Source: Deltaproteobacteria bacterium
GTDB taxonomy: Bacteria > Campylobacterota_A > Desulfurellia > JAGGSF01
Direction: 5' to 3'
DNA: 5,012 bases
NCBI GenBank assembly: GCA_021159235.1
Contig: JAGGSF010000071.1
Span: 1-5,012, forward strand
Under the pieces are notes generated by a model. It had not been told where the DNA came from. It worked only from the letters and a program-made list of their open reading frames with translations, and did no database searches. Each line of letters starts with the position of its first letter. The stretch's first letter is position 1. A program made the translations under genes and the position numbers. Positions 1-5,012 of the stretch are shown piece after piece.

Positions 1-1144
1 TATTAAATGCTTCAGTTATTGTCTCTTTTGAACTGCAGAAACACAGACGCAGATGCCCTTCGCCGGTGGGACCGAAAGGTGCACCGGGGGTAGTGGCTAC
101 CTTCGCTTCCTTAAGAAGTTTCATACAAAACGACACCGAATCTCTTCCCTCTTCAGTTAAAATCCTGGGGAACATGTTGTAGGAACCTTTTGGCTTTTGA
201 TAGGAAAATATAGAACTCAATCTATCCAGACGGCTGCACATCAAATTTCTCCACTCTAAGTAATGGTTATAGAATTCTTTTACACAATCCTGTGGTCCAG
301 TCAGTGCTTCTATTGCGGCATACTGAGAAACAACGGGCGCGCATATAGTCATGGGAGTGTGAGCTTTAATTATCTCCTCTATCAGCTCTGGAGTAGCAAC
401 ATCGTATCCAATTCTCCATCCTGTCATGGCATAGGTTTTCGTAAGTGTGAAGTTTTCCACAACTCTTCCCTTCATCTCCGGAATGGAACCGATACAAAAA
501 TGCTTTTCTCCATCAAATACAAAGTATTCGTAAGCTTCATCCGTTATAACCCATAGGTTGTTTTCTATTGCTATTTCTGCCACTTTTTTCAAGTCTTCTT
601 CAGGAAATACCGCACCAGTGGGATTACAGGGATTACAATATAAAATTGCCTTCGTCTTCTTGGTAATCGCTTTTTTAAGCCCATCAATATCCAGTCTCCA
701 TCCTTCCTCCTCAATGGTGGGAAAATACACAGGCACTGCAGAAGCCATCCTAACCATCAGTTCATGCGTGGAGTAATTCGGTGAAGGCATAAGAACCTCA
801 TCTCCGGGATCAACTAAAACCAATAGAGCAGCAAATATTCCTTCCACTGCACCGGTGGTCACAAGCACACCATCAGGTTCAACCTCTATATTGTTATCCC
901 TTCTTACCTTCTCTGCAATCACCTCCCTCAATTTCAAGAGACCCGGCGGAGGAGAGTACCTGCTGGTCAAATTCTTTTTTATTGCTTCAATGGCTGCATT
1001 GTTTATATGCTCGGGTGTAGGTGCATCTGGTCGTGCCCAGGATAGAGCTACAGCATCAGGCATACTGGCTGCTAATGCCGACATTCCGTGAATAGCGGAA
1101 GGCTTGGTCAGCCTTGCTTTCTCGGCTATTTCCAACTTCTCCAT
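1..1144 (-). CDS. Class I PLP-dependent aminotransferase (aspartate aminotransferase-like), C-terminus cut by window edge
   Basis: Reading the minus strand from ATG at 1144-1142 gives 381 uninterrupted codons to the window edge; family members are usually about 385-400 residues, so only a few C-terminal residues are missing. It should be a cytosolic fold-type I enzyme moving an amino group from an amino acid to a 2-oxoacid through pyridoxal phosphate. Visible landmarks are the N-terminal YSPPPGLLKLRE segment (Y63), SPNYSTH (Y124), NPCNPTG (N174), TDEAYEYF (D202, Y205), the Schiff-base lysine K236 in LTKTYAMTGWRIGY with R244, and R366 in GHLRLCF, expected to bind the substrate alpha-carboxylate. 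The start is supported by AAGGGGG five bases upstream. Oddities are ARPD where many relatives have GEPD, Thr-Leu-Thr before the lysine where Ser is common, and Cys in NPCNPTG. Class I membership is secure; the substrate (aspartate, aromatic or other) cannot be read from sequence alone. It is transcribed divergently from the endonuclease V fusion gene. Confidence 0.93.
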   Translation of the reverse strand, partial: MEKLEIAEKARLTKPSAIHGMSALAASMPDAVALSWARPDAPTPEHINNAAIEAIKKNLTSRYSPPPGLLKLREVIAEKVRRDNNIEVEPDGVLVTTGAVEGIFAALLVLVDPGDEVLMPSPNYSTHELMVRMASAVPVYFPTIEEEGWRLDIDGLKKAITKKTKAILYCNPCNPTGAVFPEEDLKKVAEIAIENNLWVITDEAYEYFVFDGEKHFCIGSIPEMKGRVVENFTLTKTYAMTGWRIGYDVATPELIEEIIKAHTPMTICAPVVSQYAAIEALTGPQDCVKEFYNHYLEWRNLMCSRLDRLSSIFSYQKPKGSYNMFPRILTEEGRDSVSFCMKLLKEAKVATTPGAPFGPTGEGHLRLCFCSSKETITEAFN

Positions 1145-1149
1145 TTTAG

Positions 1150-1156
1150 CCCCCTT
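1150..1156 (-). promoter_or_regulatory. Ribosome binding site of the aminotransferase
   Basis: On the minus strand this reads AAGGGGG, ending five bases before ATG at 1144. It is a near-ideal Shine-Dalgarno site and fixes the start codon. Confidence 0.8.
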
Positions 1157-1170
1157 AAAATATTTACCTT

Positions 1171-1199
1171 ACTTTACAACTCTTAATATGAAAATTCAA
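1171..1199 (-). promoter_or_regulatory. Putative sigma70-type promoter of the aminotransferase
   Basis: On the minus strand TTGAAT (1199-1194) is followed after 17 bases by TAAAGT (1176-1171). These match four or five of six -35 positions and four of six -10 positions. Transcription would begin near 1164, giving a leader of about 20 bases that contains the ribosome binding site. Read by eye only; AT-rich DNA yields chance matches. Confidence 0.4.
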
Positions 1200-1219
1200 T
1201 ACCCTTTTCCATAAAATCG

Positions 1220-1228
1220 TGATATATT
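1220..1228 (+). promoter_or_regulatory. Putative extended -10 promoter of the endonuclease V-HD gene
   Basis: TGATATATT is a TGN extended -10 joined to TATATT. No convincing -35 lies 16-18 bases upstream, which is typical of extended -10 promoters. The element ends seven bases before ATG at 1236, so the predicted transcription start falls at or within a base of the start codon. There is no Shine-Dalgarno sequence in the seven bases between (TAAAGCA), consistent with a leaderless mRNA. Confidence 0.4.
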
Positions 1229-1235
1229 TAAAGCA

Positions 1236-2492
1236 ATGAAACAGAAGCTCTTTCATCCATGGACAAAGGACGCAAGAAAAGCAATAGATATACAAAATAG
1301 CCTGAGGAAGAAGATTGTTTTTGAAAAGATAAATGAAAGTAGTGTGCGCTATGTAGCAGGTATTGATGTATCTTATGATAGAGATTTAAAGAAGACAATT
1401 GCAGGCGTTGTAGTCTATGATATAAAACAAAAGTGTGTTGTAGAAAAAGAATATGCCATTTTAAAAACCGATTTTCCCTATATTCCCGGTTTGCTCACCT
1501 TCCGAGAAGGTGAAGCAACCTGCATAGCACTGGAAAAGTTAAATGTGGAACCCGACTGTCTCATGTTTGATGCTCAGGGATATGCTCATCCCAGGCGTAT
1601 GGGTTTAGCTACGCATATCGGTGTGTTATTTGATAAGTGTTCTATCGGTTGTGCAAAGAGCAGGTTAACTGGAAGGTTTGATGAGCATAAAGATTTCAGT
1701 TTTCTGTATGATGATACAGAGATAATAGGAGCTGTATTAAGAACAAAGAAGAATACAAAACCTATATTTATCTCCATAGGCAATCGTATAGACCTTTCTT
1801 CTGCTGTTCAGATTGTAAAAAGATGCCTAAATAACCACAGGTTGCCCGAACCCACCAGGCTTGCCCATATCCTTGTAACAAACTTGAGAAACAAAGGGTT
1901 GACAAATGTTCAAGATTTCCGAGATCATAAGGGGTGGCTTATGAACAGAGAAGAATTGTTCGTGGAGTTGAAGAAAAAGGTAAAAAACAAAAATCTTATA
2001 AAGCATATGTTAGCTGTAGAGGCGGCAATGAGAAGTCTGGCCAAAAAAACAGGTGAAGATGAGGAAAAATGGGGTATTGCAGGTCTTTTGCATGACATTG
2101 ACTATGAACAGACAAAAAGTGATATGAACAAGCATAGTTTAATAGGTGCGGAAATATTGCAAAAGATGGGTTTGTCAGAGGATATTGTATATGCGGTAAA
2201 GGTGCACAATCCTGTGCACAATCTGCCCAGGAAAAGTAAAATGGATAAGGCACTTTATGCAGTAGACCCTCTGACGGGCTTGATTGTTGCCTGTGCGCTG
2301 ATAAAGCCAGAAAAGAAAATATCAAAAATAGACACAGGTTTTGTTATGAAAAAATTCAGGGAAAAGGGATTTGCGGCAGGAGCAGATAGGAAACAGATAA
2401 GAACATGTGAAGAACTGGGATTTTCTTTAGAAGAATTTGTAGACATCGTTCTAAAAGCAATGCAAGGTATATCCCAAGATTTAGGATTATAG
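1236..2492 (+). CDS. nfi: Endonuclease V fused to an HDIG/HD-domain phosphohydrolase
   Basis: A 418-residue two-domain protein. Residues 1-222 are endonuclease V, which nicks DNA one nucleotide 3' of deoxyinosine and other deaminated bases to start repair. Motifs in order are AGIDVSY (D44), FPYIPGLLTFRE (Y82, E91), FDAQGYAHPRRMGLATHIGV (D112, H118, H127), KSRLTG (K141) and RLPEPTRLAH (H211); D44, E91, D112 and H211 correspond to the metal-binding set of the Thermotoga enzyme. Residues 223-235 are a linker. Residues 236-418 match the free-standing HDIG-type HD proteins of about 180-190 residues: H257, H286-D287 in GLLHDID, H300, H324 and D344 in YAVDPLTG, with the typical FAAGADR and CEELG segments towards the end. 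The HD domain should be a metal-dependent phosphohydrolase of unknown substrate. The usual endonuclease V length is about 220-230, so both parts are full length and neither looks decayed. The symbol applies to the first domain only. ATG 1236 is the natural start because the nuclease N-terminus is complete. It is probably co-transcribed with the secreted repeat gene. Confidence 0.93.
   Translation: MKQKLFHPWTKDARKAIDIQNSLRKKIVFEKINESSVRYVAGIDVSYDRDLKKTIAGVVVYDIKQKCVVEKEYAILKTDFPYIPGLLTFREGEATCIALEKLNVEPDCLMFDAQGYAHPRRMGLATHIGVLFDKCSIGCAKSRLTGRFDEHKDFSFLYDDTEIIGAVLRTKKNTKPIFISIGNRIDLSSAVQIVKRCLNNHRLPEPTRLAHILVTNLRNKGLTNVQDFRDHKGWLMNREELFVELKKKVKNKNLIKHMLAVEAAMRSLAKKTGEDEEKWGIAGLLHDIDYEQTKSDMNKHSLIGAEILQKMGLSEDIVYAVKVHNPVHNLPRKSKMDKALYAVDPLTGLIVACALIKPEKKISKIDTGFVMKKFREKGFAAGADRKQIRTCEELGFSLEEFVDIVLKAMQGISQDLGL
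1929..1943 (+). promoter_or_regulatory. Internal ribosome binding site and ATG at the nuclease/HD junction
   Basis: AAGGGG at 1929-1934 lies six bases before an in-frame ATG at 1941 (residue 236 of the fusion). The protein from there begins MNREELF and runs into the HD domain exactly where free-standing HD proteins of this kind usually start. It could yield a separate 183-residue HD protein, or be a relic of a formerly independent gene. Sequence and spacing are observed; use as a start is inferred. The main gene start at 1236 has no comparable site. Confidence 0.5.
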
Positions 2493-2495
2493 ATT

Positions 2496-2502
2496 GAGGA
2501 GG
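2496..2502 (+). promoter_or_regulatory. Strong ribosome binding site of the secreted repeat protein
   Basis: GAGGAGG followed by five T and then ATG at 2508. It starts four bases after the stop of the upstream gene, leaving no room for a promoter in the gap, which supports translation from a shared transcript. Confidence 0.85.
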
Positions 2503-2507
2503 TTTTT

Positions 2508-3482
2508 ATGACAAGGTTGGTTTCATGTATCTTTCTGATGTGTTTTCTGGTTTTTTCAACAGGGACTTTCGCTGGCAGTATGCAATGGGAAAAAACATTT
2601 GGTGGAAGAAACAACGACGGAGCATTCTCCGTTCAGCCTGTTGGAGATGGTTATCTCGTTATTGGTTACACGGATTGTTTTGAGTATGGCGGCAGAGATG
2701 TATGGGTGATAAAGCTGGATAAAAGTGGAAATCAGATCTGGAATAGAGTATTCAGTGGACCCGAGTGGGATAAAGTGGCATCCATTAAGCGAATAAAAGA
2801 CGGATATATTGCCGTTGGTAGAAGTGGTCCTCCGTTTAAAGGTGATGCCTGGGTGGTAAAGATGGACAAAAATGCAAATCGGGTGTGGAAGAAGTTGTTT
2901 GGTGGAAATAACGATGACGGCGCCTATTCCGCTCAGCCTACAAAGGATGGATTTCTCATTGCAGGTTATACGAACTCCTATGGAAAGGGAGGGTATGATG
3001 CATGGATAATAAAACTGAATAAGGATGGAAATCGGGTATGGAGTAAGGTATTTGGTGGAAAGAGCAACGAGAGGGCATTTTCTGTTCAGCAGACAAGAGA
3101 CAAAGGATACATCGTTGTAGGAAGAAAGGGACTGCTGTTTAAAGGCGATGCCTGGGTGGTAAAGATGGATAGAGAAAGAAACATTGTCTGGGAAAGAACA
3201 TTCGGCGGTAGTGGAGATGATGTTGCTACGGCAGTTTGTGAAATGCCATCCGGCGAGTTTATCGTTGTGGGCTGGACATACTCCTTTGGACACGGCAAGA
3301 GTGATATGTGGATAATGAAACTGGATAGAGAGGGGAATACAATATGGAGTGATACATTTGGTGGCAGAGGTAATGATTGGGCAAATTCAGTGGAAAAAAC
3401 AGACGACGGCGGATATATTGTTGGGGGCGTAACCTATTCTTCTGGGAAGGGCAATAGTGATGCCTGGGTAAAGAAGTTTTAA
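2508..3482 (+). CDS. Secreted six-repeat protein, probable beta-propeller
   Basis: A 324-residue protein with a likely signal peptide: R3, a hydrophobic core at about residues 4-17, and a probable cut after A22 (TFA|GS). There is no lipobox, so the mature protein should be periplasmic or released. The rest is six tandem repeats of 49-52 residues starting at W27, W78, W127, W178, W228 and W280. The consensus is roughly W.K.FGG..ND.A.SV..T.DGGYIV.G.T.S.G.G..D.W..KLD..GN..W, repeats of the kind seen in propeller-like proteins of many anaerobic bacteria and archaea. Each repeat fits one four-stranded blade, suggesting a six-bladed propeller closed by the C-terminal DAWVKKF strand. Repeats 2 and 4 are a distinct shorter subtype (VGR....FKGDAWVVKMD). 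No catalytic residues are recognisable; ligand binding or a structural surface role is possible, but function is unknown. It follows the endonuclease V-HD gene by 15 bases and its stop overlaps the convergent DUF1614 gene. Confidence 0.85.
   Translation: MTRLVSCIFLMCFLVFSTGTFAGSMQWEKTFGGRNNDGAFSVQPVGDGYLVIGYTDCFEYGGRDVWVIKLDKSGNQIWNRVFSGPEWDKVASIKRIKDGYIAVGRSGPPFKGDAWVVKMDKNANRVWKKLFGGNNDDGAYSAQPTKDGFLIAGYTNSYGKGGYDAWIIKLNKDGNRVWSKVFGGKSNERAFSVQQTRDKGYIVVGRKGLLFKGDAWVVKMDRERNIVWERTFGGSGDDVATAVCEMPSGEFIVVGWTYSFGHGKSDMWIMKLDREGNTIWSDTFGGRGNDWANSVEKTDDGGYIVGGVTYSSGKGNSDAWVKKF
2586..2885 (+). repeat. Two-blade module, copy A (repeats 1-2)
   Basis: Codes residues 27-126. It pairs a long-form repeat (GYT....GG.D.W) with a short-form repeat (VGRSGPPFKGDAWVVKMD). 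The same long-short order recurs in copy B, indicating duplication of a unit of about 100 residues rather than of single blades. Confidence 0.65.
2886..3188 (+). repeat. Two-blade module, copy B (repeats 3-4)
   Basis: Codes residues 127-227. The 32 bases at 3138-3169 match 2835-2866 of copy A at all but one position, exactly 303 bases (101 codons) apart, which points to a recent duplication or gene conversion. Repeats 5 and 6 downstream are both long-form and break the alternation. Confidence 0.65.
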
Positions 3483-4165
3483 ACCAGCAAGACAGCGAGA
3501 ATTCCTGTTATAAATATGCCATCAAATGTTCCTGCTCCCCCTATTGATGCTATGGGTGCCCCCAATTCCTTTATTCTGTTCAACTTTAGCAAATCTGCTC
3601 CAATGAGCGTCCCCAAAACACCACTGATGTATGCCACAACGGCAGGGTTTTGAGGAGAAAGTGCCCAGGCCGAAATTGCAGCAGATATGGGTGGGATAAA
3701 AACAGGAATTCCAATGCCCAGACCTCTTATTGGTTTTGAAAAGAAATAGCAGATAACTAAAACTATAATCGTTGCTAAAAATGATTGTAACAGTAAGAGG
3801 TACATTTTAGCTACAAGCAGACGTATTATTTCATAAAATACGATCAACACAGGTATTAATGCACCACCGACATTTACGGCGATGGTCGTTTTCTGTTCTC
3901 TTATATGAGATATGGAGTATATAAGGTTAAAGAAGGAGATCTTCTCAAATCTTTCTATAGGTGTATAACTTTCTATCTTTTTGATGGGAATGTTTATAAA
4001 ACTCCCAATTAAGGAAAGCCAGAGCAAAATATAAGCCAGGAAAAAGGGAATGCCTAATTTGTGAAATACAAGTGTTACACCGCCTATAAAAGCCACAAGA
4101 AATAATGGCAACAAGAAGAGAATCAAAGCCAGCATCATAAAGGGTGTCAAAATTGGAGGAAACAT
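3479..4165 (-). CDS. DUF1614 family multi-pass membrane protein
   Basis: A 228-residue integral membrane protein, close to the usual DUF1614 length. Hydrophobic segments lie at about residues 10-34, 39-59, 96-118, 121-142, 150-169, 174-190 and 205-228, with a polar stretch at about 60-95. Family signatures are NVGGALIP (98-105), GTLIGADLLKL (185-195) and GAPIASIGGAGTFDGIF (202-218), the last two carrying D191 and D215 near membrane segments. The family occurs in archaea and bacteria; its function is not known to me and I do not infer one. The start at 4165 has no Shine-Dalgarno sequence; M10 or M11 are alternative starts but lack one too, and starting there would cost part of the first membrane segment. 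Its TAA overlaps the TAA of the convergent repeat gene. It is divergent from the two-component genes, so it could be one of their targets, though only position suggests this. Confidence 0.85.
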   Translation of the reverse strand: MFPPILTPFMMLALILFLLPLFLVAFIGGVTLVFHKLGIPFFLAYILLWLSLIGSFINIPIKKIESYTPIERFEKISFFNLIYSISHIREQKTTIAVNVGGALIPVLIVFYEIIRLLVAKMYLLLLQSFLATIIVLVICYFFSKPIRGLGIGIPVFIPPISAAISAWALSPQNPAVVAYISGVLGTLIGADLLKLNRIKELGAPIASIGGAGTFDGIFITGILAVLLV

Positions 4166-4171
4166 AATTAC

Positions 4172-4200
4172 ATCTTTGTGAACTTTTCATCATTTGTCAA
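4172..4200 (-). promoter_or_regulatory. Putative promoter of the DUF1614 gene
   Basis: On the minus strand a perfect TTGACA (4200-4195) is followed after 17 bases by AAAGAT (4177-4172), a weak -10. The -10 ends six bases before ATG at 4165, so transcription would start at or next to the start codon. No Shine-Dalgarno sequence is present. Confidence 0.4.
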
Positions 4201-4213
4201 CCAATAAAACATC

Positions 4214-4243
4214 TTGCTTCAAGAGATATCCTATTGATACAAT
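4214..4243 (+). promoter_or_regulatory. Putative promoter of the response regulator gene
   Basis: TTGCTT (4214-4219), an 18-base spacer, then TACAAT (4238-4243) preceded by TGA, giving an extended -10. The -10 ends six bases before ATG at 4250, the same geometry as the promoter at 1220-1228. Two tiny inverted repeats overlap it (CTTG/CAAG at 4213-4223 and TATC/GATA at 4227-4239). They could be operator half-sites, but four-base arms are not significant alone. Confidence 0.45.
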
Positions 4244-4249
4244 TAAGAA

Positions 4250-4897
4250 ATGATTAAGCTTTTACTGGTGGAAGATGATAAGTCTCTGGGTCAGGCTATA
4301 AAGGAGTTCTTGGAAGAAAGAGATTACAGAATAGACTGGATTCAAGACCCCGATGATTTGCCCCTTCATGAAAAATTAAAAACATACGACCTCCTTCTTG
4401 TGGATTGGATTTTGGGAAATAAAGAAGGTTTAGAAATAGTTAAATCTATTAAGAAAAAAGGAATAAAAGTGCCGGTAATTATGATCACCGTGAAATCTTC
4501 TTTGGAGGACAAGCTCAAAGGATTTGCCGCAGGTGTGGATGACTATATAACAAAACCCTTCTTCCCGGAGGAACTCTTAGCGAGAATCAAAGCCGTTTTA
4601 GGCAGGTATTGTCAAATAAAAGAGGAGATAAAAATCGGTAATCTTACCATCGATTCTGAGAAAAAAGTTGTTTATCTTTCCGGCAAAAGAATAGAATTAA
4701 CTCTCAAAGAGTTTTTATTGCTTGAGGTTCTGGCAAGAAAAAGAGGTAAAATCCTGAGCTATGATTTTTTGATAGATTATGTGTGGGAAGAAGGGGGAAG
4801 TTACGAGACTTTGAAAAGTCACATTTATAATATCAGGAAGAAAATTGGCAAAGAGATAATAAAGAGCATAAAGGGATTTGGTTATAAGATTGATTGA
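4250..4897 (+). CDS. OmpR/PhoB-family two-component response regulator
   Basis: A 215-residue cytosolic DNA-binding regulator. Residues 1-118 are a receiver domain: acidic pocket E8-D9-D10, phosphoacceptor D52 (LLLVDW), switch residue T80 (VIMIT), Y99 and K102 in DDYITKPF. Residues 126-215 are an OmpR-type winged helix: IELTLKEFLLLEVL, recognition-helix region ETLKSHIYNIRKKIG, and the wing IKSIKGFGYKID. All residues needed for phosphorylation by a histidine kinase are present, and the length is slightly below the usual 220-235. ATG 4250 places the receiver's first strand (IKLLLVEDD) at the N-terminus as expected, although only a weak TTAAG precedes it. Its 3' end overlaps the next gene by eight bases if that starts at TTG 4890, implying co-transcription and translational coupling. 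The signal and target genes cannot be deduced; control of its own promoter or of the divergent DUF1614 gene is possible. Confidence 0.95.
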   Translation: MIKLLLVEDDKSLGQAIKEFLEERDYRIDWIQDPDDLPLHEKLKTYDLLLVDWILGNKEGLEIVKSIKKKGIKVPVIMITVKSSLEDKLKGFAAGVDDYITKPFFPEELLARIKAVLGRYCQIKEEIKIGNLTIDSEKKVVYLSGKRIELTLKEFLLLEVLARKRGKILSYDFLIDYVWEEGGSYETLKSHIYNIRKKIGKEIIKSIKGFGYKID

Positions 4898-5012
4898 AAG
4901 AGAGATAAAGAGAATAAGATTCAAGATAGTATTTTCTCATCTGGCGGTGAGTGTTATTTTATCCTTGCTTCTCGTCTTGAGTTATCTTTTCTATCAGTAT
5001 TCTCATACTTTA
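4890..5012 (+). CDS. N-terminus of a membrane protein, probable sensor histidine kinase (truncated by window edge)
   Basis: This frame is open from after a TAA at 4869-4871 to the window end. Started at TTG 4890 it gives 41 residues: a basic start (IEREIKRIRFK) followed by one hydrophobic segment at about residues 13-35, a typical first transmembrane helix of a sensor kinase. No kinase motif falls within the window, so the call rests on position directly after a response regulator, the overlap with it, and this N-terminal pattern. There is no ATG in the region. TTG 4890 and TTG 4878 are the candidate starts and neither has a well-spaced ribosome binding site (AAGGGA ends about 13 bases before 4890), so the exact start is uncertain. 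Confidence 0.65.
   Translation, partial: MIEREIKRIRFKIVFSHLAVSVILSLLLVLSYLFYQYSHTL

Noticed and set aside
263-1091. Three plus-strand open frames (263-556, 558-776, 855-1091)
   Set aside because: They lie antisense to the aminotransferase, whose frame is continuous and carries all family motifs; their translations resemble no family and lack ribosome binding sites.
2202-2223. GTGCACAATC repeated twice 12 bases apart, each containing a GTGCAC palindrome
   Set aside because: It codes the VHNPVHN segment of the HD domain, which fits the family pattern; codon use explains the repeat and a regulatory site inside the gene is unsupported.
1996-2614. Two overlapping minus-strand open frames (1996-2325, 2255-2614)
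   Set aside because: Both are antisense to the HD domain and the start of the repeat gene, whose sense products are clearly conserved.
2556-3293. A 245-residue minus-strand open frame
   Set aside because: It is the antisense shadow of the repeat protein. The repeated coding sequence keeps the reverse frame open periodically, and the translation is Cys/His/Ser-rich without domain features.
2586-3480. Regular ~150-base periodicity, considered as a tandem array or CRISPR-like element
   Set aside because: The periodicity is at codon level (about 50 residues), the repeats are diverged, and the reading frame is intact, so it reflects protein repeats.
3945-4193. A minus-strand 82-residue frame beginning MMKSSQRC
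   Set aside because: It overlaps the N-terminal half of the DUF1614 gene in another frame and has no recognisable content; the DUF1614 frame carries the family motifs.
4213-4239. Small inverted repeats CTTG/CAAG and TATC/GATA upstream of the response regulator
   Set aside because: Four-base arms are expected by chance in AT-rich DNA; mentioned with the promoter but not claimed as an operator.

Overview
The window looks like chromosomal DNA from an AT-rich bacterium (roughly 40% GC by eye). Proteins are rich in Lys, Glu and Ile, spacers are short, and there are clear AAGGGG/GAGGAGG ribosome binding sites, an OmpR-type response regulator and sigma70-like promoters. This suits an anaerobic or thermophilic lineage, possibly an uncultured phylum, but nothing here fixes the taxonomy. 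No RNA gene, insertion sequence or CRISPR array was seen, and no stretch over 300 bases lacks a gene.

Layout. (1) 1-1144, minus strand: a class I PLP-dependent aminotransferase whose last few residues lie beyond the left edge. (2) 1145-1235: a divergent promoter region. (3) 1236-2492, plus: a 418-residue protein joining a complete endonuclease V (deaminated-base repair nuclease) to a complete HDIG/HD phosphohydrolase domain. (4) 2508-3482, plus: a secreted protein of six ~50-residue repeats, probably a beta-propeller, 15 bases downstream of the fusion gene and behind a strong ribosome binding site, so likely in the same operon. (5) 3479-4165, minus: a multi-pass membrane protein of the DUF1614 family, overlapping the previous gene tail to tail by 4 bases. 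(6) 4166-4249: a second divergent promoter region. (7) 4250-4897, plus: an OmpR/PhoB-type response regulator, overlapped by the start of a membrane protein cut off by the right edge (4890-5012), most likely its sensor histidine kinase.

Most worth following up is the endonuclease V-HD fusion. Both halves keep their catalytic residues. At the junction lies an in-frame ATG at 1941, preceded by AAGGGG at ideal spacing and matching where free-standing HD proteins of this type usually begin. The locus may therefore make both the fusion and a separate HD protein, or may be two formerly adjacent genes whose intervening stop was lost. A second pattern is that three genes (starting at 1236, 4165 and 4250) lack a ribosome binding site and have a -10-like element ending 6-7 bases before ATG, suggesting leaderless mRNAs, while other starts in the window have good ribosome binding sites.
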